Positions 34,254-44,549 of a stretch of 64,000 bases of DNA are shown piece by piece. The stretch is from contig JANQBS010000001.1 of the NCBI GenBank assembly GCA_033085395.1, positions 496,001 through 560,000 of the forward strand, read 5' to 3'. The DNA is from Xanthoparmelia taractica. Lineage: Eukaryota > Ascomycota > Lecanoromycetes > Lecanorales > Parmeliaceae. Both the position numbers and the translations under genes were made by a program. The notes beneath the pieces were generated by a model, which had not been told where the DNA came from, did not search any database, and worked only from the letters and a program-made list of their open reading frames with translations. Each line of letters opens with the position of its first letter. The stretch's first letter is position 1.

Positions 34254-36093
34254 ATGTCGCGCTTTCAGCCAATCGATTGCAGTGTTGAATCGCCTCCAGG
34301 GTTGGTAGCTAATCCGGATAACTTATTGCAGGAGTTGGGGTGAGAACACAATCGATAGACCGTTCAACGAAGGTTGACTGAACCCCAACGGTGTTCAGAT
34401 CCTTATAGGCTTTGCAGCTTCGGCTTATGCCACGTTGCTCTTGTGTACCGCTTACTACTTGGTTGTTACCAGAGACCTACAGAATCGTGTGGATTTAATG
34501 TGCATCGACAATGTCTCTCATGTTTTTGGCAGAAAAGGCCGTACAAAGTCTAAAAAATACAGCATAGCTTTAAAAGATGCCGTGCTCGCTTTCAGCGACT
34601 CGCAAGTGGTTACCAGCATTGCAATTCTCATCAGCGGATATACCCAGCTTCACGGTGGCCTAGCAGCGTACCATTGGCAACTTGTTGTGGACCTAGCGTG
34701 GTTTTCGTCCATAACGCATCTAACAACACTGACATATTTTCGGCGCCATTTCAGGGATAAACCCACCCCTAGACTTTTGCGTTTGGTGTGCATGGGCATT
34801 ATTGCTGTGGTGCTTACCTGCGCTCTGGCTTCGACTGGGTGGAATAATGACGTTTTACTCCTGAAGAATGGCTACCCAGCGCAATGCTTCTATCACCCAG
34901 ACTCCGACTTGAAAAGCCGGAGCTACAATGGCGTGTACGTTGCCCTCGCTGCAGGGTTGATTGGCGTCAGCTATATTATCCGCATACTTCAGCTATTTCG
35001 GAAGACCTCGGAAAGGATGAAATATCTCTTTCGTACTCGCCCAAGCATATTCTTGAGAAGCTTGGTAGTGGAGGCAAGAAAACATGCCGCCGCCTCGCCG
35101 GACAGAGTTGCTAAAATCTTCTGGACTTTGGTTTCTTTATCCATCTTTTGGATCTATTGCCTACTGAAAGGAGCAGTAGAACTCTATGGGTCACCGTTAT
35201 GGGAAGTAGGTTTCGTACGCTACCTTGCGTTACACTGTAGGTGGCTGATGACATTACTTTGCGTTAGATCACATGGCTCTTTTTTGCTCTGGCCTGGAGA
35301 ACCATTCGCATTCTCCAAGATCGCAGTGGCGGTGCTTCGGACCCTATAGACCAGGTTCCCTCAAGTACTTCGCAAGAAGATAATATCTGGGGCTTTGGCC
35401 AGGTCATTGCAGTGTCACTCTTAATCTTACCCTGTTTGTCTTTCTGCACCGCGGTCTATAGTAAGTGATACCCTGGTCTGGCTCGTGCCTGCTACTTGGA
35501 GCAATCAGCTGGACTGATACGCTATAGCCAAAGACGTCCATGACCGGTCCGAAGAGCCAGACGAGTACGATAACGAGCATTATGGCAACGCCCGAGACGA
35601 ATCCGAGAGGAAAACGAGTCTACCAATGAGCGACCAGACAATGCCCCGTCGCTACTTCCAGACTCTTCCCTTGAATCTACAAACTTGTTTAACCACGATC
35701 TATATCAATACAGCTGGTTTCGAGCAATGATTATACTTCTATACGGCCTGTCGCTGGAAATGGCGGCCCAGGTCTTGTTCGGCTTTCCCTACTCTCGATA
35801 CTACACCAATGCACAAATTGGAAAACTGGCACTCGGATTTTTGATCTATTTCGCTCTTGACCTAGGCTCCGTGTGTACATTCTGCGGGGTGTGTGTCCTA
35901 TTCCAAAATAGGGATCCGACCTCCAGAAACCCCTGAATTGAACCGACAACGAGCTCTGATGCGGCGGAAGTGGGTTCAATTCATTTTGTGGAATGTCCCA
36001 CTAGCTATTTTACTCTCGAGGTCTGCTGTCTTTGGTTACTTCCTTTTCGACATAAGTGACTCCAACTCGTTGAACAACTTCATTTTTAATTAG
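34254..36093 (+). pseudogene. Decayed polytopic membrane-protein gene
   Basis: The coding remains are clear but not continuous. From an ATG at 34254 the frame reads 'CSVESPPGLVANPD', then breaks; the expected continuation 'IAGVGV' is in another frame near 34320-34340. A long intact piece (34399-35205) starts 'ILIGFAASAYATLLLCTAYY' and holds several membrane spans. Exons 35268-35460 and 35528 onward follow with good splice sites. Near 35608-35614 (an AAAA run) the frame slips, and 'STNLFNHDLYQYSWF' continues in another frame. Near 35885-35897 (GGGGTGTGTGTG) it slips again before 'SYSKIGIRPPETPELNRQ', ending at 36093. It resembles multi-span fungal membrane proteins of unknown role. Three slips suggest a pseudogene; sequencing error or a misread exon structure is the alternative. 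Confidence 0.6.
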
Positions 36094-37096
36094 GCAAACA
36101 AACGTCGACACATACGCTCTGTACCAATATTGGCACTCTTGTCCCTGCTCTTACGCTCAAAGCAAGGTGTCTCGCTGAACGATTAACGATCCAAATTGCT
36201 CACGCCTCCGCTGGTAGCAAGGTGTCGCCACTAACTACTTAGTACACCTATCTCATCTCTTTGCCTACCTACCTAATCGTTTCCTTGGTCGTATGTCCAT
36301 ATCACGATCTTGAGAGGACACGACAATCAAAGCACGATCGAAACAATCATCAACGTGGATAGCACTCCCATACCTATCACAGCTGTTGGACACATTGCTA
36401 TCAGCCGATAGGCTATCTACGTCAGCCTTACCAGTGTTGCCAGGACTATTCAAAATGCGTACAAGTAGGTAGCACTGTATGATAGAAGAAAAGAATATGG
36501 TAGGACTAGGCGATCGAACAGATGGATCTCAACAACAATTCAAATAATATACTCGGTTATCGATAATTCGTTATTTGATATGGATTCAAATCACTTACTA
36601 TCAAAGTGCTTGACTATTAAAAATCGATTTCGAATAAATATTGAAGAGTTGACGAAGCTCGCTGACTCGAGCAGTCTTACACCGTCTACTCTAGGTCATA
36701 TGGATGGCCTCGAGATGGCAAAGGGACGTGGCATACTGCTATCCGCAGGATTCCCATCGTGGAATTTTCGACCGAGCGTACAAAGAACCTCACCTCTATC
36801 TGCCTTTATCGTACCTCGATCATAGCTGGTCTCAAGAAATACCTTACTCTACAGAAAAGGAAGCAGAGCTCAAGTATAGGTAGCGACTGCATGCGTAAAA
36901 GTAAGTTTAATGAGCATTTTTGAGCCGTGACTCAGCATCAAGTCTCCTCCTGATATAATGCATTATTCTATGATCAAGATCTTCTTCATCCCTCGAGCGC
37001 CTACATCAGAACACACTGAACATAGATCACTAAGCTCAATCTCAACCATAAACATCTGCGCGCCTTCCACAGCATCCATCCACACGATCCAACAGC
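36094..37096. other. Intergenic region
   Basis: About 1 kb, somewhat AT-rich around 36540-36650. Small open frames without recognisable features. Confidence 0.5.
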
Positions 37097-38161
37097 ATGG
37101 AACACACCCCTTCGACCATGTCCGCATTAAGCCTCCCGTCATCTTGCTCAGACGAGTTTGACATCTCCACACTCCCTTCCCCCCCTCCAGCGTATACTTC
37201 CCATCTCTCAACGAATCCAATCTTGATCCTCTCCGCCCAATTAAGAAAGGAGCGCGCCGCAAGAAGAACCGAACGCCGACGCCTCAAGCAGAACCTGCGC
37301 CTCCAAGCTCACTTTACTCCATTGGAATTAGATGCGCGTGCGCAGCGACGGCTCAATCATCAAGAGATGAGGGAGGCCGAGTCTCTCCTCTTGAGAAACT
37401 TTTGCATGAAGCGCGAGCTAAAGAGAGCAAAGAAAACAGCTAGAACGGCTGTTTTTCCAAAAGACTTCCAGACTATTAATATTCACACGGACAATGATGA
37501 CGACGTCGATGATGATGATGCCGAAGATGACAGCGAGTGTGAGCAAGTCATCATTACAGAGGACAGTGAGATAGGCGCAGAAACCAAGGGCGTGACGACT
37601 GCGACCTTCGCTGGGGCCATAATAATCCAAGGTCGCCTCAGAGCCATGAGCCAGGTTCTTTCCGAGCACACCAAAGAAAGCTATCTACGAACAGAGCCAG
37701 GCCGCCACTCATTCCATGCTGATGTAGCCGTATCCCGCGAGGACGAGATGACAGGCATTGCAGTGGTACACTAAACGGATCGATGGAATTGGGCCTCGGA
37801 ATGGACTGTGAAAGGCTACCGTATACACGAAGCGCTAGATCAATGGGATGCCGAAGCATGGGCCATCTGGCAAGCTTTACAAGTCACCTTAGACAAGGTT
37901 CATGCCGACCGTGCACAAGTGAAGCCACAGGCTCCCTGCTCCCTGGCGCCAGTCTACTCGGATTGTAAAACGGTGCTCAGATGGATTGGAAATGGTAGTT
38001 CTAAGGGTGGAAAAGTGGTACAGAAGATCATCGCTCAATCAATAGGGCTTCAACGGCTTGGGGTGGATGTACACCTCCATTGGGTGCCAGGACACAGAGA
38101 TGTCCCTGGGGATGAGCTGGCGGATCTTGTGGCCAAAAGGGCCCGTCAGCCAGTCAAATAA
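37097..38161 (+). pseudogene. RNase H-like gene with in-frame stop
   Basis: One continuous frame of 355 codons is interrupted only by a TAA at 37772-37774. The first part (225 residues) has a basic helical segment 'RKERAARRTERRRLKQNL' and an acidic run 'DNDDDVDDDDAEDDSEC'. The RNase H-like domain begins 'SFHADVAVS' and goes on past the stop with 'GYRIHEALDQWDAEAWAIW', 'VYSDCKTVLRWIGNGSS' and 'VHLHWVPGHRDVPGDELAD'. These give the four acidic positions (D, E, D, D) expected of the fold. The type is common in fungi as single-domain copies derived from non-LTR retroelements. No intron removes the stop in frame. It may be a pseudogene, or a stop specific to this strain. I see no reverse transcriptase nearby. 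Confidence 0.7.
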
Positions 38162-39526
38162 GGCTCTGAGAGATCTTTGCAGCTCTCACTGCGTCCTTTG
38201 CCACGCACGTCAACACGCGAATTTCTCCCGTGGCGCAAATAGAGCGATAAGAAATAGTGTGCGACCGTGTGAAGTATCCGATTGCTAACTAGCCAAGCTG
38301 GACTATTACCGAAAAAGCTTCTGCCAGAGCTCGGCCACTCAGATGAGTTAGTCAAGAGCAACATGTGCCGGAATAGGATATCATGTTCGGTGGTATCTGA
38401 GGTGAGATTTCGGAACCCAGCCTTCAGACACCCAGCGATCAACCGCCACGCGAAGTCAAAAAGCGCCCAATGTGATTTGTCAGTCGTCTTCTTCTCTCCC
38501 CAGCTAGATGTGTCAAATTCAAAGTCGAGCTCGTTAAGCGAGAGACTCCAGACTACTCGCTTCGGAAAGATTTGATACATAATTCATGATCAAGCTCAAA
38601 TAGAGGGAGATATCTTTTCTCCGTGTCTATAGCCTGGCCAACATCAAGCTTTTCCACCCATCTATTCTGATCTAATCCTTTGTCTGATGGACCAGAGGTC
38701 ATCGGACAGCGCTGAGTAAACGTCTGGCATTGCCTATGCTTACACATCCCGCTCAGCAGAGCCCCAATCGGACAGCACGCCACTCCGAGCTCTCCAGCAA
38801 TTGGCGTACAAGAATGGGATGCACCATCAACGACTAGCAAGAATGCAGAAACACTGACGTATTGCTCTCTCGGTCTGTGGTTCTTTCGTACCGCTAACAC
38901 TTTAATGGGATACCGTAAGTAAGGTCATCGTCCCACCAACACCCGTGTTTGACGATCAAGGCACTTGGAACCATCATAATATCTTCGTCATTTCTTCGTC
39001 AGTTTGTGTACCGCGGAGGAGGCGGATCATGCCTTGAAAGCAATAATGTCAAATAGGCTTAAGGCGTCCAAATCCGAGTCCAGCCTGCCAACTTTGTTGA
39101 TTCTCAAAAATCCGGCGAATTGGAGGCGTGGGACCAAGAGCAAACGGCATTTCCGTCCAACCCTGCCAGTAGCTGGTCGCTCAAATTTATTGAAAGACAC
39201 CTAAATAGCCATGGCTGGAGGCCAAGCAATTAAAAGGCTCATATCAAAGACCTCTATTTTGACTAGGCTCTTAGAGACAAGATCTAGATTTTTCCGTCAT
39301 ATTCGCCGTTACGCGCTTCGTTGATCGCTGTACTCTTGCCACAAGATCGCCAGACCCAAGCGCAAACCGAACATTCCCGTGTGGCTCTAAGTACTCTACC
39401 ATTCCTCTGGTAAAGCCGCAGTCACACGAGTCATTTTCACTCACACTAAGATGGCCAGGTGTTTCATGTCGCTATGGAAATGATATTAAGAGTAATGGGT
39501 GCCACCAGCAGGCGTTGGCGATCAGT
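38162..39526. other. Gene-poor region after the RNase H gene
   Basis: About 1.4 kb. Open frames on the minus strand (38146-38900) lack ATG starts or recognisable motifs. It could hold further relics of a mobile element, but I see none that I can support. Confidence 0.4.
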
Positions 39527-40129
39527 ATGCTCATCCCTTTTGGTCTATATGTTGACAGCGTGCTCTTCTTCCTCAGTGTCCTGGCCAACGCCTCCCTCCT
39601 ACCTCGCGTTGACAAGCATGCAAGTGCAGACCAAAGCCGAGGGGTGGCGATCCTGTCACAGCACCCGTCGTCTCGAGGCAGCCACAAGAGGCACCATGTT
39701 TCGTTCAGGGCGGCAGACGTCATGATGAAGCGAAACGACGAGGCGATTGACGATCTATGGATCAGAAGGATCAACATCTTGACCAGCAGCATTCCAATCA
39801 CACCGGCAGCTTTTTGTCTGGATAGATTCTACAATTCCATCCTGACCAACGCGCGGGCTCCTTGGTCTAGTCTACCGCGTCAGGAAAATCTAGTAATGAC
39901 TTTGGGACGTCTGCAGTTGACAATGACCGTTGTGTTGGACAGCGGTATACCGCAGGGCATTCCTTGGGACTTTGTGAGGAACTTCGCACAAAACATGCTG
40001 GCGATGACAGCAATGGGGTTCACAGGGACGTACCAGATGTATTTTATGAGGCATGATTCGTGGCTTTCCAACCCTCATCTCCCCAACCTAGGTGTGTACG
40101 TCCGCCTCCGTGTTTTGTGGGACGTTTGA
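39527..40129 (+). CDS. Putative small secreted protein, unknown
   Basis: A single-exon frame of 200 residues starting at ATG 39527. The frame is open further 5' but has no earlier ATG. The N-terminus 'MLIPFGLYVDSVLFFLSVLA' looks like a signal peptide, with possible cleavage after 'ANA'. The second half has a conserved-looking part, 'IPWDFVRNFAQNMLAMTAMG' followed by 'FTGTYQMYF', which I recall from small fungal proteins of unknown function with the same arrangement. No cysteine-rich pattern and no catalytic motif. It could be an extracellular protein or effector-like; that is inference. Independent signal-peptide and expression support would raise confidence. Confidence 0.5.
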   Translation: MLIPFGLYVDSVLFFLSVLANASLLPRVDKHASADQSRGVAILSQHPSSRGSHKRHHVSFRAADVMMKRNDEAIDDLWIRRINILTSSIPITPAAFCLDRFYNSILTNARAPWSSLPRQENLVMTLGRLQLTMTVVLDSGIPQGIPWDFVRNFAQNMLAMTAMGFTGTYQMYFMRHDSWLSNPHLPNLGVYVRLRVLWDV

Positions 40130-40643
40130 ACTCGCATCGGAGTGTGAGATTCGCCTTGTCGGGGCCATAGATTGGGTAGATGGACGGTTGGTGTAGGCTG
40201 ATGAAACGAGCAGGAAGAATGAAATACGTCTTCATGGGCTATGTTGATTGAAAACATAGTCGAGGTTGGCGCTTTGAGCAAATAGTATATTCTGAATACT
40301 GAATGCCGAGATGTGAATTGCAGATGAATGAATGATTGACCGGTAACTATTCAACAAGAAATAATATAAAGGGTTTTAGGGTTGCTACAATTCAAGTACG
40401 GTAATTGACTTCTACCTTAGTGCAAAAAATACATGGACTTTTCGCTGTCAATGCTTTGAAATCCCTGTATCAAACTGCCTCAGGATTGCCGTCTTTACCG
40501 AACAATCACCGTTACTTGCATTACACAACCCCATGCAATGTCCTTCTCTATCATCCTCTTCTTCAATTCTTGCCTGCTTGACTTGACAACTGAGCGGGAC
40601 CAACTATACTCAAATACATCTTCAAGTTGTTGAATCACACGCC
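40130..40643. other. Upstream region of the Zn2Cys6 gene
   Basis: About 510 bp with no gene seen; C/T-rich shortly before the start at 40644. Confidence 0.45.
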
Positions 40644-43298
40644 ATGACTCGGCCCAAGGTCGATCCAGAGAAGAGACAGCGAACCGCCAACGCGTGTGAT
40701 AGTTGTAAACGGAGAAAGCAAAAAGTTCGTTGCTGCCTTCTCAGCAGGATCCCACTTCAATGGCCAATGGACAACTTGCTATCGCTTGCATACCTTATCA
40801 CAAACAGTTCTTTCTGCGCTCGCGCCTTGGCCCACCTTTCCTGTCTTGATGGCTAACACTTCACCAGTGTGACGGCGAGCAGCCCTGCAGTACTTGCGGC
40901 AAGAAGCACTTCATTTGTACCTATAATACCACCGACCACGCGCGTGATGGAACCTCCCCTGGCCAGCCTTCGGCCAAACGGCGCGTCAAAGAAAGCGATG
41001 CCTCCAGTCAACCTGCTTCCCTGAGGAATGGAGGAAGCCAATTAGCTGCCAACCACCTCTCGGCAGCGACTGCAGGTCTGCAATCATACCGGCCCGGCGT
41101 TAGCACACCATCCATGGGGGATGCTGCCAGATCTGTAGGCTATTTCCCGCATAGAGGTGATCTGAAACCAGAGATAAAAGTGCATTCTGATCATGCGTCG
41201 AATAATGGTGAGGATGAAGAGGCGGACAATCAGACAATGGCACGAATGTTAGAGGATGGCCGGGGAAGATTGGTATACATCGGCGATGCTTCTAACATCT
41301 CTTTCTTGCAGCTACTCCGTATGATTGTCGAGACTGCAGTGGGCCCTTCACCCTTTACTTTGGACCCAGAACGGCACAAGATCATGGAGACCCCCTTCTC
41401 CTTACCACCAGACACGGAGCTCACCCATTTACTGCCTGAGAAGCAAACCGCCTTGATTTTAGTAGACGCTTTTTTTGTCAATGTCAGTATAGCACCAAGC
41501 CCTTCGGTACAAGCCACTGATCATATGTAGACGCACGGATTGATTGAAGTGTTTGACGAGAAAGCGTTCCTTGAAAAGGTGGACAATTGCTATTCAGACC
41601 CCCTTACAGTCGACCACACCTTTCTTTGCCACCTTAACCTGGTATTCGCAATTGGTCTAACGTTTGCTACGCCTGAATCTGGAACTCGGGAAGCCGCAGT
41701 CATCGACTCTCTAAGAGCGAAATACCCTGATCAATCAGAGATATTCTTTCTAAATGCTAAAAGCATCAACAACCCCGTCATTGGCCTCGAAGATGCCGAT
41801 CTCTGGTCCATACAAGCTTTACTCCTCATGGCTTTGTATATGCTACTGAAATCAAAGAGAAATCCGGCGTTTGCCTATATTGGTACTGTACCCCCTGTTC
41901 ATGCAGTTCTCGTCTGACGCTGTTCCCTACTGACCACAAACAGGCATGGCAGTGCGCACAGCATATACTCTCGGTTTACACCGTGAAGAGACCTTAATAA
42001 TCTTCCCTGCCGAACAGCAATCCGCCCGCAGAAACGTCTGGCGGTCGTTGTTTGTTCTGGATCGTTTTCTCAGTGCGTCACTCGGTCGCCCTATGGCAAT
42101 AGCAGACGAGGAATGCTCTGAGGAGGTTCTCAATCCATCCTCAAGCTTGTACTCTGCGCCACAGCTTGACTCTCATCAATATTGCACGGCGGGGCTGGAA
42201 GCCGCCGTTCGCAGTTGCCATGTGGTCGGCATCGTACTCAAAAAAGTCTATCTGCAACGTAAAATATCGACAAGACTTGCCCAGGAGCTTGCAGATCAGT
42301 GCAAAAGCTGGCCAGAGAATCTTTCCCCGTCTTTACACTGGCGTCAGGCATCCCGCCAGAACCGCAGGCAAGCCATTGCGATCCTTCACTCCAACCAGGT
42401 CTATTGCCATTCGATCATCCTGCTCACACGACCCTTTTTCCTCTATCTTCTGAGTGCGGAAATTCAGCGGACATGTCTTGGCGCCGGCCAATGGCCTCAA
42501 AAGTCTCGAGGACGGATGGAGAGGTTCTCAGACGCCTGTTTGACTGCTTCAACACACACTATTGCCCTTGTTCAGAATGCGTATCAAGGCCAATACCTTC
42601 CTAGACTCAATCCATTCACCACTTACTGTCTCTTCGCTGCTGCGCTCATCATCTTCTCCAACGAATTTGCTCGTCCGGCTTCGTCAAGCGCATTGACCCA
42701 GCAATGTATAGCTAATTCGATCACAATAATGTCTTACTTTGGTGAGATGGATCCGCAAGCAAAACGTGCCGCCCATGTTCTCATAGAGTTTCGCAACGTC
42801 ATTACCAGACACAGAAAACCCTCGGCTTTCCCGCATCAGCCACCCTCCTATCAAACCCCTCCCCCGAGCCTAACGAAGGGTCTGGATGCTCAGAACACTC
42901 CGGCCCCATTCGAGTCAGCCCCCCCACCGATGGTCCCACTACCTTGGGCTACCTCGGCACCCTCTGAAACACCTGTTCCCGCTTCCAACGCGGCAGCGAA
43001 CCCAATGGAGAGCGCCAACTTGGGTCCCGCGTCCGTGCCACGGGAAGATTCGTTCTCGGGGCTTTTGGATCTGACGAACACGGTGCTTCCCAGCCGCTCT
43101 GATCCTGGTTCTTCGGGCACAGAAGAGTTTATTGACTTCGACTCCTTGTGGGCATGGCCTGGCTCGACGCCTACTCCTTCACCAGGTATTGGAAGTACGA
43201 GTGGTGCACCGGCAAGGAACGGTAACGGCAACACGGTTCAGAGCTTTCCTGAGGACCTGCGCGGTCTTCCAGTGACGCCTCTCTTCGAACAAGTGTGA
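40644..43298 (+). CDS. Zn2Cys6 fungal transcription factor
   Basis: Exons 40644-40724, 40868-41482, 41531-41882 and 41944-43298, giving 800 residues. The first splice falls inside the zinc cluster and joins 'ACDSCKRRKQK' to 'CDGEQPCSTCGKKHFIC', completing six cysteines (CX2CX6CX5CX2CX6C) near residues 18-44. A middle homology region of the Fungal_trans type follows: 'LVYIGDASNISFLQLLRMIV' (about 145), 'LDSHQ..', and 'MAVRTAYTLGLHREE' with 'RRNVWRSLFVLDRFLSASLG' and 'RPMAIADEE' (about 355-400). The C-terminus is Pro/Ser-rich with an acidic patch 'GTEEFIDFDSLWAWPG', a likely activation region. It is a nuclear regulator; the target pathway is unknown. The next gene, 1.25 kb downstream on the same strand, is an endoglucanase, but a regulatory link is not shown. 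Confidence 0.92.
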
Positions 43299-44549
43299 TA
43301 TTATAGTCTATAAAAGCATGGACGAGATATACACCGATACGAATGATGTCTAGCTCACGGAGCGGCCCAGTATACGGAGTACATGTGGTTCAGCCAAACG
43401 TGGAGAAGGCCGTCCGAAAAGGAATTGGGAGACGGAATAGAGAGAAGAGCGGCATAAGGATCATCACATGTACAGACTACGTAATCTCCAATCCGTGCAA
43501 TGATCCACTGACTAGATATGGTCCTGCAATCTGGACATTTCCCACTGCCAAGCTCTTAGCAGCGGAGAAGAGGCCCTCGGGCGCAACGACCACAGCTAGC
43601 CGTAGGAAGAATCTATCGTCTGCAAGTCACTAAAGAGCATTCAGCTTGACGTCGACTTTGCCCAGATAGTCTCGCCGCTCGGCTGGAGTAAGTGGTGGGG
43701 GTGGAGGATGACAAAAGATTGCGGCGAGACACCAGGAAGGTAAGGGTATGTACTTCCTACCTGGCGGTGATGATCAGTTCAATCAGTTCACCAAGTTGGT
43801 GGGTGGTACGTACTTCGACTTCCAGGGGGCAAGGATGGGTAGAGCGGGTCGCTTATCATCCCGGCAGGACTTGAAACATACTTATCTTTATTTTTGTTTC
43901 CCCCTCTACTAAGCTTACTGCTTACTTACCTTTCACCCGTTTTACTTATTTCGTACAACCTCCTTTTTCTCTCCTCACCAAACATCGATTGATTGGTACC
44001 AAGTACTACACGCTCCGCTGGTGCTATTGCGCATTGGGTCAACGGCTGATTAAATCTTCTTAGGTACCGCCCGGTTCTGACACAACCGTTTCACCCTTCC
44101 CGACTAATCACTATCACTGCGAATTAGGCGCCGAGGAGAGACCGTAATGACGGTTAATACCTTGCACCACTTTGGTGTCCCATCCTATGATTTTCAACGC
44201 CCTGTCAGATCTAATCTCTTTTGCGTCGTACATATGCCTCGCCTGTGATGAAGGATGACGAGCGTCAAAAAAAAAAAAGCCATGTTTCGAATATTACTTT
44301 CTCCTTTCTCCTTTCCCCTTGCCGAGATGGCCCCCAGATCGGCTTCTCTACCAAAAGGTACTTCTACTGCATGCATCCTCTCTCAACCTTCAACGTCGTC
44401 GTCCACTACTCTCTTTTTTCGTTTGATGTGCATTCACTCTTTTACGGCAGCACTCACCACATTCATTTGATTTGCATTTCATAGTGTTGCTGTTGTCGCA
44501 CAGTCTCACCACCACTGTCTTTACTTGACCCTGCATTTATTTTTTCGCA
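43299..44549. other. Intergenic, promoter side of the GH5 gene
   Basis: About 1.25 kb. A-run at about 44267-44278. The 250 bases before 44550 are pyrimidine-rich. No additional gene. Confidence 0.5.

Noticed and set aside
37748..37818. Intron that would remove the TAA in the RNase H gene
   Set aside because: The GTACAC...AAAG candidate joins the exons out of frame and creates a new stop; every nearby GT donor is in the wrong phase.
38146..38900. Minus-strand frames after the RNase H gene
   Set aside because: The upper frame begins at GTG, and neither has recognisable motifs or good splice joins.
41230..41517. Antisense frame within the Zn2Cys6 gene
   Set aside because: A mirror of the coding strand with no independent support.
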